From JAJRQY01 sp965224435 (GTDB lineage Bacteria; Actinomycetota; Acidimicrobiia; Acidimicrobiales; SZUA-35): DNA of 64,000 nt. The stretch lies in NCBI GenBank assembly GCA_965224435.1, contig OZ245048.1, forward strand, positions 2,666,001 to 2,730,000, read 5' to 3'. The notes beneath the pieces are model-generated. The model searched no databases and was not told the DNA's origin. It saw only the letters and a program-made list of their open reading frames with translations. Of this stretch, positions 50,629 through 58,818 are shown piece after piece. Each line of letters opens with the position of its first letter. Within the stretch, counting starts at the first letter, position 1. The position numbers and the translations under genes were made by a program.

Positions 50629-51396
50629 GTGTCACCAACCCCCGACTCACTGCCAACGCCAAAGTCCGGCCTGCCCGGCTTTGTCGGGCGTCCACTGTGG
50701 AAAGAGGCGCGCAGCATTGTCGAGTTGAGGAACCTTCGCCAAAGCACCTATTGGCAGGGCGAGAACTTTCCCGAGGGGCGGGGGCGTCCGGTTCTTCTGA
50801 TGCCTGGTTTCCTCGCATCTCCTCGAAGCACGCATGCTCTGGGACACATCATGACCGAGGCTGGCTGGCTGGTTCGTGTAGCCGAGGTTGGCCGAAATTC
50901 TGGACCTGCTCACCGCAATGTCGACACCGCCCAGCGAAACCTTCTCGAGCTGGCGGAAGAGACCGGTCAGACTGTGACCCTGATTGGCCATAGTCGTGGG
51001 GGCCAATTCTCCAAGATTTTAGCTATCCGCTCGCCAGAGGCAGTGAGGCAGGTCATCGGGCTTGGCACCCCGATGCGTGTGAAGTACCCGTCGTTCTTCG
51101 TCATGAAGGTGCCAGCGGAAATTCTGGACAAGGCCTGGCGGGTCGGCGTTTTTGGACCAGTTGACAAGGTTCAGGAAGATGCCACCGAGGACATGCGCTT
51201 CTTGGCTATCCCCGATCACATCGATCTGGTCTCCATCTGGTCAAAGACCGACGGTATTGTTGATTGGCGCCTCAGTCTGGAACCGGGTGCCGCCAATATC
51301 GAGATTAATGCGTCTCACCTCGGCATGCTCAGCAGCATCGCCGGGATCGAGGGAGTAGCCACTGCCCTCTTGCGTCAGACCCAGCAAGACCCGTAG
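50629..51396 (+). CDS. Alpha/beta hydrolase (lipase/esterase-like)
   Basis: The protein has the nucleophile elbow GHSRGG, an upstream strand VLLMPGFLASPRSTHAL (oxyanion region), a probable acid in SIWSKTDGIVDW and a histidine in NASHLGM, a complete alpha/beta-hydrolase triad. It resembles triacylglycerol-lipase/PGAP1-like esterases. The start is uncertain: GTG at 50629 gives 255 residues without overlap of the divergent tdk; TTG codons at 50611-50620 are alternatives. The open frame reaches back to 50452 as antisense of tdk. It converges with the Cof-type phosphatase gene. Confidence 0.87.
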   Translation: MSPTPDSLPTPKSGLPGFVGRPLWKEARSIVELRNLRQSTYWQGENFPEGRGRPVLLMPGFLASPRSTHALGHIMTEAGWLVRVAEVGRNSGPAHRNVDTAQRNLLELAEETGQTVTLIGHSRGGQFSKILAIRSPEAVRQVIGLGTPMRVKYPSFFVMKVPAEILDKAWRVGVFGPVDKVQEDATEDMRFLAIPDHIDLVSIWSKTDGIVDWRLSLEPGAANIEINASHLGMLSSIAGIEGVATALLRQTQQDP

Positions 51397-51429
51397 AAGC
51401 AAGGCGTGCTGGTTCAGCTCAGAGCCTGT

Positions 51430-52245
51430 CTAACTCTGGGCCTCCACCAGTTCTTCGATCTTGATGGCCAGGCCGTCATCGTCGGTGTGGCCAATAACGC
51501 CTCCGGCAGCCTCCTTGGCATCATCGGACGCGTTGCCCATGGCGAAGCTCTGACCACACCATTGCAACATTGACACATCATTGTGGTTGTCACCGAAGCT
51601 GACGACTTCTGACTGGCGAACATTCAGATCGGCACAGAGGCCCTCGATCGCCAGCGCCTTAGTCACCCGACGGGCGCCAACCTCAACGAAATCTAGGCCG
51701 GTGTAGGACACCACCCCATGATCGCCAACGGCGGCGCAGGTCGCCTCAAACAATTCATCGATGGTGAGCTCTGGGTGAAAAACAACAACCTTTTGTACCC
51801 GACCATGGATCCCGTCCAGCACGTCATCAATCGGCTCGGCCCGAAGCTTGGTTGGTACCAGCTCTTGAAAGCCGGGCTCGAACGTGACGTCATCTTCGAG
51901 CTCTAGCCCGAAGCCAGCACCAGGGAACTTCGCGCGCATCTCAACGACCAAGCCCTGTGCTACCGCTGGATTCATCCAGTACGCCCGGATTGTCTCACCG
52001 CGCTCCAGGTGGCGAGTCAGGGCCCCGTTGGCAAAAATCCAATAGTTGTGCAGTCCTAGCTCATCAATCACGTCATAGGCGGCCATCAACGGCCGCCCGG
52101 TTGAAGGAACAACGTGGATGCCTCTGGCTTGGGCTCGATGAAGGGCTTTCTGGGTCCGCACCGACATTGACCCGTCGCTGCGAAGCATGGTGCCGTCAAT
52201 ATCAGTGGCGATCATCCTGACCGGCTTACTCGTTTCCGTGCTCAT
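51430..52245 (-). CDS. Cof-type HAD hydrolase
   Basis: The 271-residue protein has motif I IATDIDGTMLRSDG, motif II PSTGRP, a C2-type cap (about 85-190), a motif III lysine region RRVTKALAIEG and motif IV VSFGDNHNDVSMLQWCG. Cof-type enzymes dephosphorylate sugar phosphates, flavin or pyridoxal phosphates. The start ATG at 52245 is the last of three ATGs spaced 11 bp by a tandem repeat; the other two begin four-codon mini-ORFs whose stops overlap the next ATG, so its translation may depend on re-initiation. Confidence 0.93.
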   Translation of the reverse strand: MSTETSKPVRMIATDIDGTMLRSDGSMSVRTQKALHRAQARGIHVVPSTGRPLMAAYDVIDELGLHNYWIFANGALTRHLERGETIRAYWMNPAVAQGLVVEMRAKFPGAGFGLELEDDVTFEPGFQELVPTKLRAEPIDDVLDGIHGRVQKVVVFHPELTIDELFEATCAAVGDHGVVSYTGLDFVEVGARRVTKALAIEGLCADLNVRQSEVVSFGDNHNDVSMLQWCGQSFAMGNASDDAKEAAGGVIGHTDDDGLAIKIEELVEAQS

Positions 52246-52271
52246 CTCGTGCTCATCTCGTGCTCATCTCG
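52239..52271 (-). repeat. 11-bp tandem repeat making serial mini-ORFs before the Cof-type gene
   Basis: The unit TGCTCATCTCG (plus strand) occurs three times in a row. On the minus strand each copy holds an ATG (at 52267, 52256 and 52245). The first two open MSTR followed by TGA, and each stop overlaps the next ATG as ATGA; the third opens the HAD gene. A GGAG ribosome site precedes only the first ATG. Confidence 0.9.
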
Positions 52272-52497
52272 TCTCCATTTACTACCCCACCCGGCTACCA
52301 ACAGGCCACAGCCGGGCTCCTCATTGGGCCGCCCCTGCCCAAAACACTCTATTGCGGGAGTATGACAGCGCTGTTACCTCCCGAGAGGTCAGAAGGCACT
52401 CGCAACGAAACTAGGCAGAAAGCGGGCTAACCTGTGCGACTTGCTGGTTGGGACGATCTTGTTCTGCTGGCGTACAACGAATCACAGGAGAGAAACC

Positions 52498-53667
52498 ATG
52501 AAGCGATCATGGAGATTGATGCTTTCGCTGCTTGCAGCGTTTGCCCTAGTTGCCGCCGCATGCGGTAGCGACAGTGCAGGCGAAGTACAAGCCGGTGAGG
52601 GTGAAGATCCGACAACCACAGAGGCCATGGAAGAAGAGGCCATGGAAGAAGAGGCCATGGAGGAGGAAGAAGAGGCCATGGAAGAAGAGGCTATGGCCTC
52701 TGCTGACTTCAATGTTGGTCTGACCTTCGATGTTGGTGGCCGTGGCGACCAGTCCTTCAACGACTCAGCAGCAGCTGGTATCGAGAAGGCCAACAGCGAC
52801 ATTGGCATCAGCTTCACCGAAGCTGAGCCGAACTCAGACGGTTCCAACCGTGCTGAGCTTCTTCAGCTTCAGGCTGACAACTCTCCTCTTGTGGTCGCCG
52901 TTGGCTTCCTCTTTGAGGGTGACGTCAAGGCTGTTGCCGCCGAGAATCCTGACACCAACTTTGCTGTCATCGACTCAGCCATGTTGGACTTCGACAATGG
53001 CGCCGTTCCTTTCGGTGACAATATTGCCGGTCTAACCTTCGCCGAGCACGAGGGATCCTTCCTCGTCGGTGCTGCTGCTGCTCTCAAGAGCGAGACCGGA
53101 AAGGTCGGCTTCATTGGCGGCGTTTCTGGCTTCGGACTCATCGAGCGCTTTGAGGCTGGCTTCGCTGCCGGCGCCAAGGCCGTCAACCCCGACATCGAGA
53201 TCACCTCTTCCTACATCACCGAGTTCCCTGACTTCGACGGCTTCTTCGCCCCGGACCGGGCCAATGAAATTGCCTCGGCCATGTACGAAAGCGGAGCAGA
53301 CATCGTCTACCACGCCGCTGGCGGTTCTGGTGGCGGACTCTTCGAGGCGGCCAAGGCCACCAGCGAAGCTTCCGGCTCCAAGGTTTGGGCCATCGGCGTT
53401 GACTCTGACCAGTACAACACTGCTGATGATGCGGTCAAGGAATACATCTTGACTTCCATGCTCAAGCGGGTTGACGTTGCTGTCTTCCAGATCATCCACG
53501 ATCAGGCTGCTGGCGAGTTTGCTGCTGGCAACACCGTCTATGACCTGTCCGTTGACGGCGTCGGCTACTCCACCACTGGTGGATTCGTTGCCGACATCGA
53601 AGATCAGCTTGAAGACTTCAAGGCCAAGATCATCTCCGGAGAGATCGAAGTGCCAACCGAGCCATAA
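52498..53667 (+). CDS. BMP-family substrate-binding lipoprotein (nucleoside ABC importer)
   Basis: ATG at 52498, after AGGAGAG, starts a lipoprotein signal with lipobox ALVAAAC near 18-24. A Glu-rich AMEEE repeat linker (about 42-62) precedes a BMP/PnrA-like domain (VGLTFDVGGRGDQSFNDSA, GFIGGVSGFGLIERFEAGF, DIVYHAAGGSGGGLFEAA). Such proteins bind purine or other nucleosides. The ATPase and two permease genes follow downstream after a strong terminator, which would let the binding protein be made in excess of the transporter. A 10-bp palindrome ACAGCGCTGT (52365-52374) upstream may be an operator. Confidence 0.94.
   Translation: MKRSWRLMLSLLAAFALVAAACGSDSAGEVQAGEGEDPTTTEAMEEEAMEEEAMEEEEEAMEEEAMASADFNVGLTFDVGGRGDQSFNDSAAAGIEKANSDIGISFTEAEPNSDGSNRAELLQLQADNSPLVVAVGFLFEGDVKAVAAENPDTNFAVIDSAMLDFDNGAVPFGDNIAGLTFAEHEGSFLVGAAAALKSETGKVGFIGGVSGFGLIERFEAGFAAGAKAVNPDIEITSSYITEFPDFDGFFAPDRANEIASAMYESGADIVYHAAGGSGGGLFEAAKATSEASGSKVWAIGVDSDQYNTADDAVKEYILTSMLKRVDVAVFQIIHDQAAGEFAAGNTVYDLSVDGVGYSTTGGFVADIEDQLEDFKAKIISGEIEVPTEP
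52621..52698 (+). repeat. 15-bp coding repeat in the BMP lipoprotein linker
   Basis: GAGGCCATGGAAGAA and close variants occur four times in this stretch with one 6-base insertion, encoding AMEEE units. The repeat lies just after the lipobox and spaces the binding domain from the membrane. Confidence 0.88.
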
Positions 53668-53716
53668 GGCTCCTGAAATACAGTCTCGGTCACAATCTGT
53701 TGTGACCATATGACGC

Positions 53717-53758
53717 AGCGGCGGGATCGGACTACTGTCTCCGATCCCGCCGCTTTTT
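53717..53758 (+). terminator. Strong intrinsic terminator after the BMP lipoprotein gene
   Basis: A 15-bp perfect GC-rich stem (53717-53731 with 53740-53754) with an 8-base loop is followed by a run of five T and, shortly after, another T-run. It lies 50 bp after the lipoprotein stop and 33 bp before the ATPase start. Partial read-through would set the ratio of binding protein to transporter. Confidence 0.9.
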
Positions 53759-53790
53759 CGTTTTTGCGTCCTGAGATTTAGGAGTCTGGG

Positions 53791-55383
53791 TTGCCCACTG
53801 CCATTGAGCTCATCGGTATCACCAAACGTTTCCCTGGTGTCATTGCCAACGACAACATCAACTTCACTGTTGAAGAGGGTGAGATCCACGCCATCTGCGG
53901 CGAGAATGGTGCGGGCAAGTCAACCCTGATGAAGATCTTGTATGGCATGCAGCCAGCGGACGAGGGAGTGATGAAAGTAAATGGGGTCGAGGTCAACTTC
54001 TCCTCCCCCACCGATGCCATCGCCGCTGGCATCGGCATGGTCCACCAGCACTTCATGCTCGCCGATCAATTCACCGTTATTGAAAACGTGATCCTTGGCT
54101 CCGAACCCACCAAGAACGGGGTGCTGGACTTCGACACAGCAAAGGCGCACCTGGCTGAGGTGGGTGAGGCCTATGGTCTCACCATCGACCCTGATGACTT
54201 CGTGACCGAGCTAGAGGTCGGGGAACGCCAGAGAGTCGAGATCATCAAGGTTCTGTATCGGGGTGCCAACATCTTGATTCTGGACGAGCCGACTGCGGTG
54301 TTAGTGCCACAGGAAGTTGAGGCTTTGTTCGACAATCTGCGAGAACTCAAAGCCGCCGGATCGACCATCATCTTTATCGACCACAAGCTTCAAGAGGTCC
54401 TGGAGATATCGGATCGCATCACTGTCATCCGTCGTGGCAAGACAATCACCACCGTTAATGCATCCGACGTTACCGCTGGTGACCTGGCCGAATTGATGGT
54501 CGGGGAAGAGCTTCCCTCCCCTGAGACCACCGATTCGACGGTGACCGACGTTGTCGCCCTCGAAGTCAAGAACATCACGGTTTTGGACGAGTTCGCTCGA
54601 CCAGTTGTTGATGACGTTTCCTTCCAGATTCACAAGGGCGAGGTTCTTGGCATTGCTGGAATCGAAGGCAACGGCCAGGGTGAACTGGTTGATGCCATCG
54701 TCGGCATGGAGAAACCGGAGAACGGCTCGGTCTGGCTCAGCGGCAAGGACGTCTCGGCCCATTCGGTTCGTGAACGTCGTGATGAGGGTTTTGGCTATGT
54801 GCCAAAGGATCGTCACGAAGAAGGCTTGCTGCTCACTGCACCACTTTGGGAGAATGCCGCACTTGGGCATCAGACCAAGGCCCCCTACTCCAAGGGTATG
54901 TGGATTGACCGGAAGGGATCCAGGGATCGTACTGATGAGATTCGTGAGCGGTTTGATGTTCGCAGCCCCAATGCTGATGTCGCGGCCCACGCCTTGTCCG
55001 GTGGTAACCAGCAGAAGCTCATCATTGGTCGAGAACTCATTAGCAATCCCAAAATCATGATCCTGGCTCATCCGACCCGAGGCATCGATGTTGGTGCTCA
55101 AGCCGCGGTGTGGAATGAGATTCGTACCGCTCGGGCCTCGGGCCAGGCTTCCATGTTGATCTCGGCTGACCTAGACGAACTGATTGGCCTCTCGGATCGA
55201 ATTGTTGTCATGTTCCACGGAAAACTCGTAGCCGAACTGGATCCAAGTGAAGTTACTCCTCGACTGTTAGGAAGCTATATGACGGGCGCCGCCCTGCACG
55301 GCGGAGACGAGATGCACGGTGGAGACAAGGCGCACAGTGGAGACGAAGCTGCAGCCAACGTCACCTCAGGGGGAACCCAATGA
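53791..55383 (+). CDS. Nucleoside ABC importer ATPase (two nucleotide-binding domains)
   Basis: A TTG start at 53791 after TAGGAG gives 530 residues. Two ATPase halves are present: the first with Walker A GENGAGKST and Walker B ILILDEPTAVL, the second with a degenerate P-loop GIEGNGQGELV, signature LSGGNQQKLIIGRE and ILAHPTRGID (YufO/RbsA type). In the second half alanine-histidine stands where glutamate usually follows the Walker B aspartate (LAHPTRG), as in other members with one inactive site. It energises the two permeases encoded next, with a 4-bp overlap. The C-terminus carries an 18-bp repeat-encoded HGGDE tail. Confidence 0.94.
   Translation: MPTAIELIGITKRFPGVIANDNINFTVEEGEIHAICGENGAGKSTLMKILYGMQPADEGVMKVNGVEVNFSSPTDAIAAGIGMVHQHFMLADQFTVIENVILGSEPTKNGVLDFDTAKAHLAEVGEAYGLTIDPDDFVTELEVGERQRVEIIKVLYRGANILILDEPTAVLVPQEVEALFDNLRELKAAGSTIIFIDHKLQEVLEISDRITVIRRGKTITTVNASDVTAGDLAELMVGEELPSPETTDSTVTDVVALEVKNITVLDEFARPVVDDVSFQIHKGEVLGIAGIEGNGQGELVDAIVGMEKPENGSVWLSGKDVSAHSVRERRDEGFGYVPKDRHEEGLLLTAPLWENAALGHQTKAPYSKGMWIDRKGSRDRTDEIRERFDVRSPNADVAAHALSGGNQQKLIIGRELISNPKIMILAHPTRGIDVGAQAAVWNEIRTARASGQASMLISADLDELIGLSDRIVVMFHGKLVAELDPSEVTPRLLGSYMTGAALHGGDEMHGGDKAHSGDEAAANVTSGGTQ
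55297..55350 (+). repeat. 18-bp tandem repeat at the 3' end of the nucleoside ATPase gene
   Basis: Three units of 18 bases (55297-55314, 55315-55332, 55333-55350), sharing CACGGNGGAGACNANG, encode HGGDEM, HGGDKA and HSGDEA after the folded domain. The period is a multiple of three, so the frame is kept. Confidence 0.85.
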
Positions 55384-56498
55384 AAGCTTCACTCCTTCGC
55401 AGACTGGTCTTAGCCCTGGCCGCTCCAGTCGCGGCCTTTGCCTTCGCCTTTGTCCTGTCATCCATTGTCTTGCTCGTGTCGGGCTACAACCCGATCGATG
55501 CATACGGTGAAATGATCAGCAATGCACTCAAGCTTGAGTCCATGATCGACATGTTGAACGAGACAACACCTCTCTATATCTCTGGTGTTGCCGCTGCTAT
55601 CGGCTTCCGCATGAACCTGTTCAATATCGGGGTCGAGGGCCAGTATCAGTTGGCCGCTTTTGCGGCCGCGGTTATTGGTGCCAAGGTGGTTCTTCCCGAT
55701 GGCGTGCACATGTTGTTCGTCATGGCGGTGGCCATGGTCGTTGGTGGCTTGTACTCCGGTCTCGCCGGACTGTTGAAGGTGACTCGTGGGGTCAATGAGG
55801 TCATCTCCACCATCATGCTGAATGCCGTCGCCACCCTTGGCATCATCGCTGGCTTGTTCAAGATCTTCTTGGAGAAGAAGAGCGGCGGTGCGGTTGGCGG
55901 TGGAACCACGCCATTGGCCGAATCGGCTTGGATTCCGAACCTCAACGGCTTCGTCGAGATCTTCACTCGTGAAATCACCAAGGGACGAAAGCTCACCGGC
56001 ATGCTCGTTGTCGCCATCATCGTTGGCATCTTGTATCACCTGTTCATCAACCGTTCCAGACTCGGCTTCGACGTCCGAGCAACGGGCATGAACCCGTTGG
56101 CAGCCAAGGTTGGAGGTGTTCCCTCCAAGCGAATGATCTTGTTAGCCATGGTTTTATCCGGCGTGGTCGCCGGTCTGGTTGGCATGCCCGACCTACTGTC
56201 CAAGACCCACGCCTATGACCAAGGTTTCACCAAGCTGCGAGGGTTCGCTGGAATCGCTGTTGCCTTGCTCGGCCGGAATCACCCCGGCGGCATGGTGGGA
56301 GCAGCCTTGCTCTTTGCCTTCTTGAACACCTCGTCGGGAATCCTGCAGATCACGGGAACCGCCTCCAGTGAGATTGTGACCATCATGCAGGGCATCATCT
56401 TGCTGGCCGCAGTAGTGGCTTATCAGATAGTTGGACAAGTAAAGCAGCGTGAAGAAGTGAAACTTGCTTCTGAGGCCACCGTGGGAGCAACCGCATGA
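55380..56498 (+). CDS. Nucleoside ABC importer permease, first subunit
   Basis: The 372-residue membrane protein belongs to the BPD_transp_2 group (YufP-like). It has about nine hydrophobic segments and the motifs GFRMNLFNIGVEGQYQLAAF, GVNEVISTIMLNAVATLGII and LRGFAGIAVALLGRNHPGGM. It pairs with the second permease and the double ATPase to import nucleosides delivered by the BMP lipoprotein. The ATGA overlaps at both ends of the gene show tight coupling with its neighbours. Confidence 0.95.
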   Translation: MKASLLRRLVLALAAPVAAFAFAFVLSSIVLLVSGYNPIDAYGEMISNALKLESMIDMLNETTPLYISGVAAAIGFRMNLFNIGVEGQYQLAAFAAAVIGAKVVLPDGVHMLFVMAVAMVVGGLYSGLAGLLKVTRGVNEVISTIMLNAVATLGIIAGLFKIFLEKKSGGAVGGGTTPLAESAWIPNLNGFVEIFTREITKGRKLTGMLVVAIIVGILYHLFINRSRLGFDVRATGMNPLAAKVGGVPSKRMILLAMVLSGVVAGLVGMPDLLSKTHAYDQGFTKLRGFAGIAVALLGRNHPGGMVGAALLFAFLNTSSGILQITGTASSEIVTIMQGIILLAAVVAYQIVGQVKQREEVKLASEATVGATA

Positions 56499-57736
56499 AT
56501 TTCGCTCAATTTCAGAAGCTGCCCGCATATTTCCGCTGGCCAATCCTGGCTACCGTCGGAATCCTTGTGCTATCCACCGTTCAGTTCTTTACTGATCAGC
56601 AACTACTGACCTCGACCACCACTGTCCAGACTGCACTCAAGTGGGCCATGCCCATCCTGATTGCTGGCCTCGGCGGCTTGTTCGCCGAGCGTTGCGGTGT
56701 GGTCAATATTGGCCTTGAGGGCATGATGATCCTCGGTACCTGGTGCGGCGCCTGGGGAGCAATCCAGTTCGGTTCTCCGTGGTGGGGCCTGGTGGCCGGC
56801 ATTGTTGGTGGGGCCCTCGGTGGCCTACTCCACGCCATTGCCACCGTTGTCTTCAGTGTTGATCACATCGTGTCGGGTGTTGCCATCAATATCCTGGCTC
56901 CCGGTACCGCCCGTTACCTTTCGGAACGAGTGTTCACCCAGTGGGACGGCGGCTCGATCTCCCAGTCCCCTCGGGTTGAATCACTTGGTGATTTCACCTG
57001 GCCGATCCTGGCTAAGGGGCCCGACTTGTTAGGCAAGGTCGAGAGGCTGGATTGGTTCTTGATCTCCGATGTCTTCGGTGTGGTCCGAGGTCTGCTGTTC
57101 CAGATGACCTATCTCACCGCCATTGGTCTTGCCCTGGTGCCGATCTCGGCCTTCCTGTTGAACAAGACCAAGTTTGGCCTGCGTCTGCGCATCGCTGGTG
57201 AGAAGCCTCTTGCTGGTGAGTCCTTGGGAATCAACATCTATAAGCAGAAGTTCCTGGGTGTCATCATCAGCGGTGGTTTGGCTGGTTTGGCTGGATCGTT
57301 CATCGTGCTGGAACTGGCTGGCCTCTACCGACAGAACCAAACAACTGGTCGAGGCTTTATTGCCTTGGCTGCCTTGATCTTCGGCAACTGGAAAGCCCGA
57401 GGGGTGCTCACTGGTGCTGTCTTGTTCGGCTACCCGTTTGGACTGTCGCTTCGGGACTTGGAGGGAACGGCGACCCGCTCGCTCCTGCTGGTCATCGCCA
57501 TCGCCCTCGTCGCCGTCGTCTTCTGGGCCCTGAGCGAGAAGAACAACGCAGATGCCATCCTGGCCGGGGTGGTGGCAGCGGGCAGCCTCCTGTTCTTCTT
57601 TGGAACGGATACGGCACCCAAATGGTTACCGGGCACGATGCCCTATGTCTTAGTGTTGCTGGTCTTGGTGTTCGCCAGCCAGCGGCTCCGAATGCCAGCC
57701 GCGGTTGGGCTTCCTTATCGCAAGGGTGGATCCTAA
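56495..57736 (+). CDS. Nucleoside ABC importer permease, second subunit
   Basis: The 413-residue partner permease (YufQ-like) has about ten membrane segments, with the characteristic ERCGVVNIGLEGMMILGTWC and GRGFIALAALIFGNWKARG. It extends beyond the family's usual length by two further helices near the C-terminus (about 345-395). It overlaps the first permease gene by 4 bp and the adenosine deaminase gene by about 11 bp. Confidence 0.95.
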   Translation: MNFAQFQKLPAYFRWPILATVGILVLSTVQFFTDQQLLTSTTTVQTALKWAMPILIAGLGGLFAERCGVVNIGLEGMMILGTWCGAWGAIQFGSPWWGLVAGIVGGALGGLLHAIATVVFSVDHIVSGVAINILAPGTARYLSERVFTQWDGGSISQSPRVESLGDFTWPILAKGPDLLGKVERLDWFLISDVFGVVRGLLFQMTYLTAIGLALVPISAFLLNKTKFGLRLRIAGEKPLAGESLGINIYKQKFLGVIISGGLAGLAGSFIVLELAGLYRQNQTTGRGFIALAALIFGNWKARGVLTGAVLFGYPFGLSLRDLEGTATRSLLLVIAIALVAVVFWALSEKNNADAILAGVVAAGSLLFFFGTDTAPKWLPGTMPYVLVLLVLVFASQRLRMPAAVGLPYRKGGS

Positions 57737-58814
57737 GTTGGGCCTCTCCTTGGAGGAGGCGCGTGCCCTCCCCAAGGTGTTGCTCCATGACCACCTGGAC
57801 GGAGGCCTGCGACCGGAGACCATTGTTGGACTAGCCGATGCCGTTGGCCACTCATTGCCGACGACTGACCTGGATGAGCTGGTGGCCTACTTCCGATACG
57901 GCGCTGATGCCGGCGACATCCTGCAGTACTTGGAAACCTTCGGACATACGGTGCCGTTGCTGCAGAACGCAGAGAGCTTGCACCGAGTTGCCCGTGAGGC
58001 TGCTCAGGATCTGGCGGCCGATGGCGTGATCTATGCCGAGGTTCGTTTTGCCCCCGAGCTGCATGTTGGATCTGCTGGCTCTCCCCTCGCACTGGATGAT
58101 GCCATCGAGGCGGTGACCAGCGGGTTCGCCGACGGTGTGTCCAAGGCAGGCTCCGCCAGCATCAAGATCAACACCATTGTTTGTGCCATGCGGACCGAGC
58201 AACGATCCGTCGAGGTAGCCGAGGCTTGTGTTCGCTGGCTGGATCGGGGCATTGATGGTGCTGGCCGCGTGGTGGCCTTTGACCTGGCTGGCGCCGAGAC
58301 TGGATTTCCTCCAACGGATCATGCTGCGGCTGTCGCCATTGCTCGTGAGGGTCTAGCTCGCTTAACCGTGCACGCTTCGGAGGCTCCAGGGTTGGAGTTG
58401 ATCTCACAAGCACTGGAGGTTGGGGCCCAACGGATTGGCCATGGGGTCCGACTCATCGAGGACTGTGAGCTTGGGTCGGAAGGTTTGATCCTTGGGCCGC
58501 TGGCTAGCTCCATCCGAGATCGTCAGATTCCGCTGGAGCTGTGCCCGTCCTGCAATGTGCAGATTGGTGCGGTTCCGACTCTGTCCGATCATCCGATTGG
58601 GGCCTTCCTGCGGGCGGGATTCAAGGCCACCATCAATACCGACAATCGCTTGATGTCTGGGGTGAGCGCGTCCAGCGAGCTCGCTGATGTAGCCACCACC
58701 TTCGACTTGTCAAGCGACGAGGTGCGACAGCTGCTGCTCAATGGCGCCGAAGCCAGCTTCGCCCATCACGACACCAAGCAACAGGTCATTACCCAAGTCA
58801 AGGCTCTCAGCTGA
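57726..58814 (+). CDS. add: Adenosine deaminase
   Basis: The enzyme converts adenosine to inosine for purine salvage. It shows the zinc motif LHDHLDGGLRPETI, the catalytic HASE segment (LTVHASEAPGLELI), RIGHGVRLIED, the LCPSCNVQ motif and the terminal aspartates of TINTDNR. GTG at 57726 gives 362 residues and overlaps the permease stop; TTG at 57705 is a longer alternative. Its place at the end of the nucleoside importer operon indicates that imported adenosine is deaminated at once. It converges with the second BMP lipoprotein gene, 4 bp apart. Confidence 0.95.
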   Translation: MDPKLGLSLEEARALPKVLLHDHLDGGLRPETIVGLADAVGHSLPTTDLDELVAYFRYGADAGDILQYLETFGHTVPLLQNAESLHRVAREAAQDLAADGVIYAEVRFAPELHVGSAGSPLALDDAIEAVTSGFADGVSKAGSASIKINTIVCAMRTEQRSVEVAEACVRWLDRGIDGAGRVVAFDLAGAETGFPPTDHAAAVAIAREGLARLTVHASEAPGLELISQALEVGAQRIGHGVRLIEDCELGSEGLILGPLASSIRDRQIPLELCPSCNVQIGAVPTLSDHPIGAFLRAGFKATINTDNRLMSGVSASSELADVATTFDLSSDEVRQLLLNGAEASFAHHDTKQQVITQVKALS

Positions 58815-58818
58815 GAAG

